NCBI RefSeq assembly: GCF_005887615.1
Contig: NZ_VANS01000004.1
Location: forward strand, 186,001-250,000
Source of the DNA: Sulfitobacter sabulilitoris
Lineage (GTDB): Bacteria; Pseudomonadota; Alphaproteobacteria; Rhodobacterales; Rhodobacteraceae
DNA: 64,000 nt
Direction of reading: 5' to 3'
Part shown: piece by piece, positions 17,608 to 26,383 of the stretch
Position numbering within the stretch: the stretch's first letter is position 1
Layout: each line of letters starts with the position of its first letter
The notes under the pieces: generated by a model
Databases searched by the model: none
What the model was told of the DNA's origin: nothing
What the model saw: only the letters and a program-made list of their open reading frames with translations
Made by a program: the position numbers and the translations under genes

Positions 17608-18452
17608 CGCAGCGGCGCCACCAGAACGTCGCAGGGCGGAAACGACAGAAGTTTTTCCGCGGTACTGCCGATGATCGCTTCGGCGATCCACGCGCGGCTG
17701 TGCGCGCCGACCGCCACCAGTTCGGAATGCAGCCTGTGCGCCTCGTCGGTCAGCACCTTGGCGGGGTCGCCTTCGCGCGCCGTCACGCCGGTGCCCCGGT
17801 GCGGGGCGTCCAGCGTCGCCACGAATTCCCACATCCGGGTGTGTATCTCGGTCTCGATCAGCTTCTTGTCCTGTGCGGGCGTGACGCGCCGGGCCTGCCT
17901 GCGGCGGGCCAATGCGCCGAACGGAATGCGATAGCCGTGCACCAGCGTCAGCGGATGATCCCGCACGAGGGCCGCCGCGGCATTCGCCGCCCGGCGGGCG
18001 CAGTCAGAGAAATCGACGCCCACGATGGCCCGCGTGTAAGGGCCGCTCGGCGGTTCGCTCACCATCAGGACAGGGCGCGTACCGGTACAGGCGATCCGGT
18101 GCAGGGTGGACCCGCCGAACAACCCGGCGAGCCCGCGATCGCGGTGCAGACCGGCGACGATCAGATCGGCGTCACACTGATCCGCGGCGTCCAGAATGAC
18201 ATCCCAGGGCCGCCCAATTTCGATCAGGATCTGCGGTTTGGCCTCGCGCAGGCGCTGCGCGGCGTCGATCTGCTCCTGCAACGTCTCGCGCGCGTTCTGG
18301 TCACAGGCCTGTGCGATCCTCGGCGGCAGCCCGTCGTCGATGACATAGATCAGGTGCAGCGCCGCGCCCAGCTCGCCCGCCAACCGCGCGGCCCGGGCCA
18401 CCCCCGCGTCGGATCGCTTTGACAGGTCGGTGGCCATGAGGATGGATTTCAC
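17604..18452 (-). CDS. Universal stress protein, two UspA domains
   Basis: A 282-residue tandem UspA protein. The N-terminal domain keeps the nucleotide-binding signature (GLHRDRGLAGLFGGSTLHRI) and the second half ends with GAHSRAWIAEAIIGSTAEKLL, also of the G-2x-G-9x-G-S type, so both domains could bind ATP. It is the last gene of a six-gene minus-strand run that begins at hsp20 and overlaps the gene before it by 4 bases. Confidence 0.88.
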   Translation of the reverse strand: MKSILMATDLSKRSDAGVARAARLAGELGAALHLIYVIDDGLPPRIAQACDQNARETLQEQIDAAQRLREAKPQILIEIGRPWDVILDAADQCDADLIVAGLHRDRGLAGLFGGSTLHRIACTGTRPVLMVSEPPSGPYTRAIVGVDFSDCARRAANAAAALVRDHPLTLVHGYRIPFGALARRRQARRVTPAQDKKLIETEIHTRMWEFVATLDAPHRGTGVTAREGDPAKVLTDEAHRLHSELVAVGAHSRAWIAEAIIGSTAEKLLSFPPCDVLVAPLR

Positions 18453-19255
18453 CGAACCGCACCCCTGGGCGTGACCGGCGGAAACAGCGTGTCAAAGGGC
18501 AGCGCGGGGCGTTCGGACGCGGCACCGAGCACGACCACAGGGCATCGCGCGGCTTCGATCAACTGGCGCAGGTCGTCGTGGGTGCGCAGCGGCCCATGCG
18601 CCAGATCGACCACCACCGCCTGCACGTTGGTGCGGGTGATGCGGGCCAGCGCGGTTTCGAAGTCGCGCACGCGCAACGTCGTCTGGTGGCCGACCTCGGC
18701 CTGACCGCGCGGCGCGCCGCCGACGTCGATCGCAACCAGATCGGTGCGCAGATCATGCGCCAGCGTCGCCCCCAGACGCATCGCGGCGGCGCCGTCGGGG
18801 CGGTCGGGCCGCAGGACCAGAACCTGACCCGGCACCGCATGCACCCGCCGGTAGCCAAAGATCAGAACATCCCACGTCCGCGCCGCTTCGACCGCGCGGT
18901 CCACCAGGTCGCCGATCTGCTGTTCGAACGACCACCCGGCGCCGGGCGATCCGGCGATCTCGGCCAGGCGTTCGCGAAAGGCGCGGGCGTCCGCCGCCAG
19001 CAGACGCCGCACCTGGCCCAGCGTCGGCGCCATCGCGACCGCGCCGCTGGCCGACACGACAAAGCGGTTGGGTAGCCCGCAAATGGCGATCACCTCGTTT
19101 TGCTGCACCAGAAGCCCGCCAAGGTTTCCGGTTCCGCCCATGGCCACGTTGCGGGCCTGCACCAGCCGCCGGGCGATATGCAGCGCGCTGGCCGCATCGG
19201 CATAAGAGGTCGCGCCGACAAGGATCCGCGTGACGGTGGGCGCTGGATCGGTCAT
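18449..19255 (-). CDS. Uncharacterised protein in the hsp20-lon-usp operon
   Basis: A 268-residue soluble protein with no family that I recognise. The first half (about 1-130) begins with RILVGATSYADAASALHIARRLV, somewhat like a UspA first strand and helix, followed by a predicted helical part. The second half alternates hydrophobic strands and Arg-rich helices (VLIFGYRRVHAVPG, AVVVDLAHGPLRTHDDL, CPVVVLGAASERPAL), consistent with an alpha/beta Rossmann-like fold. It overlaps both neighbours by 4 bases (lon-like and usp), so it is surely co-expressed with them. A diverged UspA-like sensor is possible; unproven. Confidence 0.75.
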   Translation of the reverse strand: MTDPAPTVTRILVGATSYADAASALHIARRLVQARNVAMGGTGNLGGLLVQQNEVIAICGLPNRFVVSASGAVAMAPTLGQVRRLLAADARAFRERLAEIAGSPGAGWSFEQQIGDLVDRAVEAARTWDVLIFGYRRVHAVPGQVLVLRPDRPDGAAAMRLGATLAHDLRTDLVAIDVGGAPRGQAEVGHQTTLRVRDFETALARITRTNVQAVVVDLAHGPLRTHDDLRQLIEAARCPVVVLGAASERPALPFDTLFPPVTPRGAVR

Positions 19256-21711
19256 GTCTCCCGGTCCTCGTCGCCGTGGTGCTCGGTGTCGGCAAAGGCG
19301 CGCCGGGTCTGGGCGAACGCACGCAGGCGCGCCTCGACCAATGCATTGACGCTGTCCTTGGGAAAGCGTCCGTTGCGCCCGCGCCGCCCGGCGGGCCGGC
19401 CGGTCAATATCTCGATGCCCTCGTCGATGGTCCTGATCGGGATCACGCGAAACTCCTGACCGCGGCTGGCGGCGACCACATCGGCCCGCAGCATCAGGTG
19501 ATCGACGTTGGAGGCCGGGATCAGCACGCCCTGTTGCCCCGTCAGTCGCCGTGCCTTGCAGGTGTCGAAAAACCCTTCGATCTTTTCGTTGACCCCGCCG
19601 ATGGCCTGGACCTCGCCCATCTGGTTGACCGACCCCGTGACCGCCAGACCCTGCCGGATGGGCAGGCCCGACAGGGCCGACAGCAGCGCATAAAGCTCGG
19701 CCGAAGACGCGCTGTCGCCCTCGACGCCGGAATAGGATTGTTCGAACACGATGCTGGCATGCAGCGACATCGGCACATCCAGCGCATAGGTCGTCGCCAG
19801 ATACCCGCCAAGGATCAGCACCCCCTTGGAATGCAGCGGCCCGCCAAGTTCGACCTCGCGTTCGATATCCACCAGCTTGCCGGTGCCCATCCGTGCCCGC
19901 GCCGTGATGCGCGACGGCCTGCCAAAGCGTTGCGTGCCCACGCCGATGACCGACAGGCCGTTGACCTGCCCCACGGCATGACCCGCGGTGTCGATCAGCA
20001 GCGTCTTGCGGGTAACGGCCTCCTGCATCCGGTCCTTGATGCGCGCGGCGCGGCGGTCGGCCTCGGCCACGGCGCGTTCGATATCCACCCGCGCAATCCG
20101 CTTCTGCCCGTCGTGTCGCGCGTAGTGATCCGCCTCGCGCATCACATCGGCCAGCGACCCAAGCTCCAGCGTGAACTTCTTCGCGTCATCGGCCAGCCGG
20201 ACCGCGTGGTCCAAAAGCGCCGCCACCGCGTCGGCGCCCATCGGCAGCAGATCGTCGCGCAGGGCCTGCTTGCCGATCATCTGGGCGAATTGCCGGGTGG
20301 TCTTGGCCGACCGTGGCAACGCGTCCTCGAAATCCGCCTGCAGCTTGAACAGCTCGCAGAACTCCGGGTCCAGCATCGTCAGCAGCATGTGAAGCCTGCG
20401 GTCCCCGATCAGCACCACCCGCAGGTTCAACGGAATGGGATCCGGTTCCAGCGAAATGGTCGAGGTGATGTTGAGCCGTTCGGCCAGCGACGTGATCGTG
20501 ATCTCGCCGGCCTGCAGGCACCGCTTGAGCGTGTCCCACGCAAAGGGTTCGGTCAGCACCCGGCGCGCATCGAGCACCAGGTATCCGCCATTGGCCCGGT
20601 GCAGCGCGCCCGGCTTGATCAGGGTGAAATTCGTGGCCAGCGTGCCCATCTCGGCGAAATATTCGATCCGGCCGGTCAGATTGTTGAGCGACGGCAGATC
20701 CTCGCGCACGATCGGGGCGTGTGGTGCGCGCACGCCGTCGTGCGACACCATGACGTTCACGGCATAGCGGTCAAACCGCCGTTCGCGGTGGTATTTGCGG
20801 ATGGCCTCGGGAAAGGGCCCGGTCTTGTGATCGTTGCGGTTCTCTAGGAACAGTTCCGCGTTCGAGATCATGTCGCGCCGGACCTCCTCGAGGTAGGCGG
20901 CGATGGCGGGCAACCCGTCGAACGATCTGGCCACGTCGCCCACCCGCAACGACACCACACGCTCGGCCATCGACGCATGCAACTCCTCAAGCCGCTGACG
21001 ATGCTCCTTTTCCAACTGCGGGCCCTGCCGCAGTATGCCGGCCAACTGCTCTTGCAGGGTTTCGATCTTACGGTCGATCTGCTGACGGGTGTCGGCGTCC
21101 ATCGCCTCGTATTGGTCCGGCGTGATCGGTTTGCCGTCGACCACCGCGGCCAGCATGAACCCCGTGGGCGTGCGCAGCAACGTGACGTCCTGCGCCTTGG
21201 CCTGATCGGCGAACTCGGCCAGCGGAACTTCGTGGCGTTCGCCGAATTCCTGCTCGATCGCGCGGCGCTGGGTCTGGTAATCCTCGCTCTCGAACAAGGC
21301 CGGAATGTCGACCGCCAGATCGTTGACCAATTCCTGCATCGCGGTGCGTAGTCGCGTGGCCACACCGGGCGGCTGCGGTATCGCATGGGGCTTGTGGCCT
21401 GCATCGAAGTTGTTGACATAGACCCAATCGCTGGGCGTGGGCCGATGTTTCGCCGCCGCCTTCAACAGCGATGCGACCGCCCGATGGCGGCCCATGCCCT
21501 CGCGGCCCAGCACGTACAGATTGAAATCCTTGTGTCCGATCCGCGCCGACAGGGTGATCGCGTCGATCGCCCGCTCCTGCCCGATGAGCGCGCTGTCGCT
21601 GACAAGCTCAGAGGTGCTGTCGAACCCCATCGCCTGCGCGTCGCATTCGTTGCGCAGCGCCTGTGTCGGCAGGCCGGCCGGGATCTCGATCGTGCTCTGG
21701 CGTTTGTTCAT
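19252..21711 (-). CDS. Lon-like ATP-dependent protease (LonB/AAA_32 type)
   Basis: An 819-residue protein combining an AAA domain and a C-terminal Lon protease domain (about 590-780). Catalytic Ser667 (EGDSASSAEL) and Lys710 (GGVNEKIEGF) are visible. The Walker A is GREGMGRH (69-76), with Arg instead of the usual Lys, a variation I recall from this subfamily. A long coiled middle region (about 170-330) replaces the Lon substrate-binding domain. Related proteins in Pseudomonas act in stress tolerance. Start ATG 21711; an upstream in-frame extension is rejected as not family-like. Overlaps the next gene by 4 bases. Confidence 0.88.
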   Translation of the reverse strand: MNKRQSTIEIPAGLPTQALRNECDAQAMGFDSTSELVSDSALIGQERAIDAITLSARIGHKDFNLYVLGREGMGRHRAVASLLKAAAKHRPTPSDWVYVNNFDAGHKPHAIPQPPGVATRLRTAMQELVNDLAVDIPALFESEDYQTQRRAIEQEFGERHEVPLAEFADQAKAQDVTLLRTPTGFMLAAVVDGKPITPDQYEAMDADTRQQIDRKIETLQEQLAGILRQGPQLEKEHRQRLEELHASMAERVVSLRVGDVARSFDGLPAIAAYLEEVRRDMISNAELFLENRNDHKTGPFPEAIRKYHRERRFDRYAVNVMVSHDGVRAPHAPIVREDLPSLNNLTGRIEYFAEMGTLATNFTLIKPGALHRANGGYLVLDARRVLTEPFAWDTLKRCLQAGEITITSLAERLNITSTISLEPDPIPLNLRVVLIGDRRLHMLLTMLDPEFCELFKLQADFEDALPRSAKTTRQFAQMIGKQALRDDLLPMGADAVAALLDHAVRLADDAKKFTLELGSLADVMREADHYARHDGQKRIARVDIERAVAEADRRAARIKDRMQEAVTRKTLLIDTAGHAVGQVNGLSVIGVGTQRFGRPSRITARARMGTGKLVDIEREVELGGPLHSKGVLILGGYLATTYALDVPMSLHASIVFEQSYSGVEGDSASSAELYALLSALSGLPIRQGLAVTGSVNQMGEVQAIGGVNEKIEGFFDTCKARRLTGQQGVLIPASNVDHLMLRADVVAASRGQEFRVIPIRTIDEGIEILTGRPAGRRGRNGRFPKDSVNALVEARLRAFAQTRRAFADTEHHGDEDRET

Positions 21712-21749
21712 GCGGTGGGGCCCCCATCCCCGGATGCGTGTTCCCTGGC

Positions 21750-22070
21750 TTAGCTGCGCCTTGCGCAGTCCCGGCACAGCGGCGCAAAGGGCACGGCGAT
21801 CAGCCGCTCCTCCGCGATCTCGTTGCCGCAGATCTGGCAGATGCCATAGCTGCCGTCCTCGATCCGCTTCAGCGCCAGTTGCAGCAGGCGCATCTCGCGC
21901 TGGCCGGCCCGTCCGACGCCCTCCAGCACCTCGTCGTCCTCCAGCTCGATCGCCTGATCCTCCAGATCGCGGTCAGCGGGTTCGTCCAGTGCGTCCTCGA
22001 TCGTCGCCAGCCGCCTGGACAGTTCGGTCATGCGCTGTTCAATGATCTGCTTGAATTTCTCGGTCTGCAT
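21750..22070 (-). CDS. DksA/TraR-family zinc-finger protein
   Basis: A 106-residue protein with an N-terminal coiled coil (about 5-70) and a C-terminal C4 zinc finger, CQIC and CRDC. DksA-like proteins insert the coiled-coil tip into the RNA polymerase secondary channel and adjust transcription during stress. It is shorter than DksA (about 150) and belongs to the TraR/YbiI-like short group. Start ATG 22070; a longer frame from 22112 adds a basic stretch unlike the family. Lies between usp and lon-like genes of the hsp20 operon. Confidence 0.88.
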   Translation of the reverse strand: MQTEKFKQIIEQRMTELSRRLATIEDALDEPADRDLEDQAIELEDDEVLEGVGRAGQREMRLLQLALKRIEDGSYGICQICGNEIAEERLIAVPFAPLCRDCARRS

Positions 22071-22108
22071 CTTGGGCCTCCGGTTTGGGGGCGCCCGCAA
22101 CGGGGCGG

Positions 22109-22948
22109 TCATTTGGAAAACAGGATCGGCAGGCGGGCCTTGGCCAGCAGATCGCGGGTGGCGGCGCCGATGACGAAATCATAGACCCAGGAGTGCCCGA
22201 ACGCGCCCGTCGCGATCAGGTCCGCGCCGATTTCGAATGCATCGTGGTGCAGCGAGTCCATCACGCTCTTGCCGGCCCGTTCGCGGTGAATGACCCGCGC
22301 GGCATAGCCGTGGCGGGCATACATCTCGGCCAACTCGATCGTGGGATGATCGGTCAGTTCGTCGGTCTCCATATCGCCCACGTGCAACACGCCGATCTCG
22401 GCCTTGTCGCGCGCCACCAGCATCACGTCATGCGCCGCGCGCGTGGCCTCGCGGGTGCCGCTCCAGCCCATCAGAACCGTGTTGCCGATCTCGGGGCCGT
22501 CGTAGCCCAGCGGGATCATGATCACCGGGCGCCCGCTTTCGCGGATCAGCCGCTGCTGGATATGGCTCTGGTCGACACGGTCGTGTTGCTTGTCGGCCTG
22601 CGACAGCAGCACCAGATCCGCCGCCCGCGCGCTTTCGATCATGCGGTCCGCGGCACTGGCGCTTTCGGTTCGGACCAACCGCCATTCCGACACGAAATCC
22701 TCCGCACGGGTGTGGCGGTCGAACACGTCCTTGATTTCCTGCGCCTGGTTGTGCTGGCTCTTGTTGAATTCCGCAAAGGCGGGGCCGGGGATATGCATGG
22801 CGATGCCGGGATAGACCAGCAGCGCTTCGATGGTGTGCAACCCGATCAGATGCGCCCCGCAGGCGCGCGCCAAGGGCACGGCGGCGCGCATCAGCGTCTG
22901 TGCGTTGTCAGGGGTGGTCAGGCAGACAAGAAGTGTTTTCAAGTGCAT
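22109..22948 (-). CDS. Universal stress protein, tandem-domain type
   Basis: A 279-residue UspA-family protein. The C-terminal domain has GAFGHSWVYDFVIGAATRDLL, close to the ATP-binding signature but with Ala replacing the usual Gly/Ser pair at the end, so nucleotide binding is uncertain. ATG 22948 is preferred (GGAAGG upstream) over ATG 22963. It follows hsp20 by 36 bases and precedes the dksA-like gene by 38. Confidence 0.87.
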   Translation of the reverse strand: MHLKTLLVCLTTPDNAQTLMRAAVPLARACGAHLIGLHTIEALLVYPGIAMHIPGPAFAEFNKSQHNQAQEIKDVFDRHTRAEDFVSEWRLVRTESASAADRMIESARAADLVLLSQADKQHDRVDQSHIQQRLIRESGRPVIMIPLGYDGPEIGNTVLMGWSGTREATRAAHDVMLVARDKAEIGVLHVGDMETDELTDHPTIELAEMYARHGYAARVIHRERAGKSVMDSLHHDAFEIGADLIATGAFGHSWVYDFVIGAATRDLLAKARLPILFSK

Positions 22949-22984
22949 CGTCTGCCCTTCCATTCATGTGCGAGGATCGCGGCC

Positions 22985-23461
22985 TCAGGCGTGAGCGATC
23001 TTGATCTTCTTCGTGGTCGCGGCGATTTCGGCGGGCTTCTTGATGTTCAGCGTCAGAACCCCGTCGGCAAAGGTCGCCTTGATGTCCTTGTCGTCGGGCG
23101 CAAAGCCCAGCGGCACCTGCCGGCGGAAACTTCCGTATTGCCGCTCGATCAGGTGATAGTTCTTTTCGGAGCGTTCGGATTCGGTTGATTTCTCACCCTT
23201 GAGAACCAGCGTATTGCCCGTCACGGACACGTCCAGATCGCTTTCCTTGACCCCGGGAATTTCGGCTGTGATCTCGATCGCGTCATCGGTTTCCGACACA
23301 TCGAGTGCCGGCGTGACATCGGCCTTGATCAGCGGAGTGTCCAGCATCGACCCTTCGGTGAACCGATCGAAGGCGCGGTCGATCTCGTCGTGCAGTGACC
23401 GGAAAAACGGGTGCTGGAACGCTTTGCTGGCAAAGCTGGAAGGCAGCAGTTGACGGTTCAT
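22985..23461 (-). CDS. Small heat-shock protein, Hsp20/alpha-crystallin family
   Basis: A 158-residue holdase chaperone. The alpha-crystallin domain spans about residues 45-145 (ALDVSETDDAIEITAEIPGV at its start) and ends with the FADGVLTLNIKKP strand. The N-terminal arm includes HPFFRSLHDEIDRAFDRF. It prevents aggregation of unfolding proteins. AGGAGA lies 6 bases before the ATG. First gene of the minus-strand stress operon, behind an Fnr-type box at 23538-23551. Confidence 0.93.
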   Translation of the reverse strand: MNRQLLPSSFASKAFQHPFFRSLHDEIDRAFDRFTEGSMLDTPLIKADVTPALDVSETDDAIEITAEIPGVKESDLDVSVTGNTLVLKGEKSTESERSEKNYHLIERQYGSFRRQVPLGFAPDDKDIKATFADGVLTLNIKKPAEIAATTKKIKIAHA

Positions 23462-23537
23462 TTTCAGTCTCCTCAATGAGCTGTGAATGGGAATGTCATC
23501 GGTTTCAGCGTTCTAGCATTGCCCGCCTCGCACGAAA

Positions 23538-23551
23538 TTGATCCGCGTCAA
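23538..23551. promoter_or_regulatory. Fnr/FixK-type box upstream of hsp20
   Basis: TTGATCCGCGTCAA, 9 of 10 matches to TTGAT-N4-ATCAA. A TAGAAC hexamer on the minus strand at 23510-23515 is 32 bp away centre to centre, giving class II geometry for the hsp20 operon; predicted leader about 42 bases. It lies about 140 bases from the divergent gene at 23691. Confidence 0.8.
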
Positions 23552-23690
23552 GATCCAAATGATCAAAGTACCTTAGACAGAAAGCGGCCCCGGATTTCGG
23601 CGGCTGGACGTGGCATTTCCTGCCCGTCCTTTTCTTTGTGTTGCCCAAATCCGAGTTCCAAAAAAGACATTGCCTGAAAGGATGACCGTC

Positions 23691-24878
23691 ATGTTGCGAT
23701 CCCTATGCCTTGCCGCGGCGACCGCCTGTGCGCTGGCCCTGCCGGGGGCGGCGGACACCGTGCGCCAGTCCAACGGCGGCGACACCTTCATCGCAGGATC
23801 CAGCCTGTCGGAAACCATCGATGCGCCCAATGATGTCTTCATCGCGGGCTCCGCGGTCACGCTCAAGGGGGCGGGGCAGGGCGATGTCCACGCAGCGGGG
23901 TTCGACGTCGACATAGAGGCACAGACCGGCGCCGATCTCTATGCGGCCGGGGCCACCGTGACGATGCGCGCGCCCGTGGGTCAGGATCTGACCGCGATGG
24001 GCATGTCCGTGCGCACCGCCGAGGCCGCGACCACCGGCGGAAATGCCCGCCTGATGGGGCGCAGCGTGACCATCGACGGCCCCGTCACCGGCGCGCTGAC
24101 AGCGATGGGGTATGACGTCATCCTGAATTCCCGGATTACCGGTGACGCCTGGATCATCGCGGAAAACATCACCTACGGTCCCGATGCACGTATCGACGGC
24201 ACCCTGCGCTATGCCATGCGCGCCGAAGCGCCGCCGCCCGAGCGCGTGATCGACGCCAGCCGCGTCACCTTCGAACGGATCACCCCATCCGAGGCGATGC
24301 GCGGCGCCCGCGGCGCCCCGTGGGAGGACATGGAATACCCGATGCTGCCCACCTTCATGACCCTGTTGGCCGCCTTTATCGTGACGGTGGCGTTCTTCGT
24401 GGTGGTGGGGGCGCTGTTTCTGGCCTTTCTGCCCAAACCCGTCGAACGGTTGCGCCGCTCGATCAGCGACCGTCCGGGGATGATGCTGCTTGGCGGTGTG
24501 ATCGGGCTGGCCACGCTGCTGGGGCTGATCCCGATCACCGGGATGACCATCATCGGGCTGCCGTTCGTGCCGATCGTGGTGCTGGCCGCCATCGTGGCCT
24601 GGACATTGGGCTATGTTCTCGGGGCCTACGCGGTCGGCTTGCGGGTCTGGCAGGCGTTCGGAGCAAGCGAAACGCCGTCGCTGGCGGGGCGGCTCCTGGC
24701 GCTGACCCTGGCCGTGGTGGTGGTCGCCGCGCTGAACTTCATCCCCTTTGTCGGCTGGATCGCAAATTACACGCTGGTTCTGCTCGGAATAGGGGCGGTG
24801 ACCAACATGCTGTTTGAATGGATGCTGGGCAACACCGGTCCTGCGCTCGACGTCGATATGCAACCCGTGGACCGCTGA
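23691..24878 (+). CDS. Secreted/membrane protein with bactofilin-like repeats and C-terminal helices
   Basis: A 395-residue protein with a signal peptide (MLRSLCLAAATACALALPGAADT). Residues about 25-180 consist of short beta repeats of the type DVFIAGSAVTLKG / DLYAAGATVTMRA / NARLMGRSVTIDG, as in right-handed beta-helix polymer-forming (bactofilin-like) proteins. Residues about 220-390 hold four or five transmembrane helices. Function unknown; similar proteins may organise an envelope layer. ATG 23691 is chosen since AAAGGA lies upstream at good distance; ATG 23682 is too close to it. First of three plus-strand genes. Confidence 0.75.
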   Translation: MLRSLCLAAATACALALPGAADTVRQSNGGDTFIAGSSLSETIDAPNDVFIAGSAVTLKGAGQGDVHAAGFDVDIEAQTGADLYAAGATVTMRAPVGQDLTAMGMSVRTAEAATTGGNARLMGRSVTIDGPVTGALTAMGYDVILNSRITGDAWIIAENITYGPDARIDGTLRYAMRAEAPPPERVIDASRVTFERITPSEAMRGARGAPWEDMEYPMLPTFMTLLAAFIVTVAFFVVVGALFLAFLPKPVERLRRSISDRPGMMLLGGVIGLATLLGLIPITGMTIIGLPFVPIVVLAAIVAWTLGYVLGAYAVGLRVWQAFGASETPSLAGRLLALTLAVVVVAALNFIPFVGWIANYTLVLLGIGAVTNMLFEWMLGNTGPALDVDMQPVDR

Positions 24879-24939
24879 GCCCGCCGCCCGCCCGCAAGCG
24901 TGCTCCGCCGTCACCGACACCAATGGAAAGGATCCCACA

Positions 24940-25371
24940 ATGTCCGCGCAAGGATTGGAAGTCATCGACCACACGGTTCAACTGACCCACGAGTGGATCA
25001 ACGAACTCAAGGACAGGCTGGACTGGACCAGCGCCCGCGATGCGTTGCGGATGCTGCGCACCACGCTGCACGCAATCCGCGACCATCTGGATACCGGCGA
25101 ATCCGCCCATCTGGCGGCGCAGCTTCCGCTGCTCATCCGCGGCATGTACTACGAAGGGTGGATGCCGAAATCGACGCCGATCCACAGCCGCAAGGCAAAG
25201 GATTTCATTGCCACAATCGAAGCCTCGGTGGGCGACGTGCTGGATTATCGCGGTCCCGAGGATATCGAAGCCGTGTTCCGCGTGATCAACAACAAGATCT
25301 CGCGCGGCGAAGTCATGGATATCCGGTCCAACCTGCCGCATGATATTCGCGCGCTTTGGCCCGAACCGTGA
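24940..25371 (+). CDS. DUF2267 domain protein
   Basis: A 143-residue soluble, mostly helical protein of the DUF2267 family. Features include TTLHAIRDHLDTGESAHLAAQLP and the PLLIRGMYYEGWMP block. Function is not established; such genes often lie beside stress-protein genes. GGAAAGGA precedes the ATG. It follows the bactofilin-like gene by 61 bases and precedes the DUF3775 gene by 21, probably one operon. Confidence 0.87.
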   Translation: MSAQGLEVIDHTVQLTHEWINELKDRLDWTSARDALRMLRTTLHAIRDHLDTGESAHLAAQLPLLIRGMYYEGWMPKSTPIHSRKAKDFIATIEASVGDVLDYRGPEDIEAVFRVINNKISRGEVMDIRSNLPHDIRALWPEP

Positions 25372-25392
25372 TCGACCCCAAGGAGGCCCCCC

Positions 25393-25863
25393 ATGACACC
25401 GACTGACCGAGACACGGACCCGCAGACCGACGAGACGGACACCGACACCGACGTCATGCCCGAATTGTCGATCAGCTCTGACTACATGCGCCGCCTGATC
25501 GAACGGCTGCGCGCGGTGATGGGGCGCGAGGACGAGGTGATGCCGGATCTGGGCGGCAACGCCGGCGACGACGCGCGGCCCGCCACGCTGCAGGAAATCC
25601 CGGAGGATCTGCTGCGCGAAGAGCTGCGCGAGGAGATCGACGCGCTCGACGAGGATCAGCGCCACGAGCTTGTCGCGCTCGTCTGGACCGGGCGTGGCGA
25701 TTTCGACGTCTCCGAATGGGATCAGGCGCTGGAGCTGGCGCAGGACCGCGACGAGGGCCCGACCTCGGCCTACCTGCTGTCGCATCCGCGCGTCGCGGAT
25801 CAACTGGCCTCAGGCCTGGAAGCGCTGGGCCACGAGCATGTCCTTCAGGACGGGCGCTACTGA
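25393..25863 (+). CDS. DUF3775 domain protein
   Basis: A 156-residue acidic protein. An Asp/Thr-rich N-terminus (about 1-20) is followed by the DUF3775 pattern: E(E)IDALDEDQRHELVALVWTGRGDFDVSEW, in parts, then TSAYLLSHPRVADQLASGLEALG. No function is known. AAGGAGG lies upstream of the ATG. It ends at the left border of the lower-GC patch. Confidence 0.85.
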   Translation: MTPTDRDTDPQTDETDTDTDVMPELSISSDYMRRLIERLRAVMGREDEVMPDLGGNAGDDARPATLQEIPEDLLREELREEIDALDEDQRHELVALVWTGRGDFDVSEWDQALELAQDRDEGPTSAYLLSHPRVADQLASGLEALGHEHVLQDGRY

Positions 25864-25883
25864 CCGCGCGGCGGGCCGCAGGC

Positions 25884-25909
25884 ACGGGCAAAACGCCCCG
25901 CACCCAATC
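25884..25909 (+). repeat. 26-bp element, left copy, flanking the lower-GC patch
   Basis: Begins ACGGGCAAAA and contains a small hairpin (GGGC-AAAAC-GCCC). It matches 23 of 26 bases of the element at 27695-27720, in the same orientation. The two copies sit just outside the hydrolase region. They could be direct repeats from an insertion or two similar terminators. Confidence 0.45.
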
Positions 25910-26343
25910 CAAACCCCTTGCCGGATGTGCTGCGCAGACAAGCTGACGGCGCTGTGCGCCCGGCCCCTCGAAGTCCAGACGCCCTTGAAGATTTCTGCGA
26001 GGGCGCAGTCACCTCCAGTGACAGCTAAACGGACGAAGCTGCGGTTCGCGTCACCAATTCGATTGTCCGCTTCGGCAATGACAATGCCAATGATTTCCTC
26101 GCCAAATTGCAACCGGCTCAAAAAGAAAAGATCATGGCGATGTCAAGATCCCAGGCACGGCCCTCTACACCTCATTGAGATCCGACGGGATGACGAAAAT
26201 CCAGGCTGGATCAAAGAGGGGCGGCGCAATGTGCTGCCTTGTTTTCGTGAATTTGAAAAATCTGACATCTTTGACAGGGCATTTTCTCGTGCCCGAACCC
26301 TTCGGGACCAATCGCGCGGGTTGTCAGCATGATGTCGCCCTGG

Positions 26344-26383
26344 TGGCGCTGTCGGACAAATTGGAATTGGTCCGACAGCGCCA
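26344..26383. repeat. 40-bp near-perfect palindrome
   Basis: Two 19-base arms (26344-26362 and 26365-26383) around a central GG differ at one position. The outer arm is TGGCGCTGTCGGAC. There is no T run. It could be a terminator, a protein-binding dyad, or two abutted ends of a lost transposable element; sequence alone does not decide. Confidence 0.6.
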
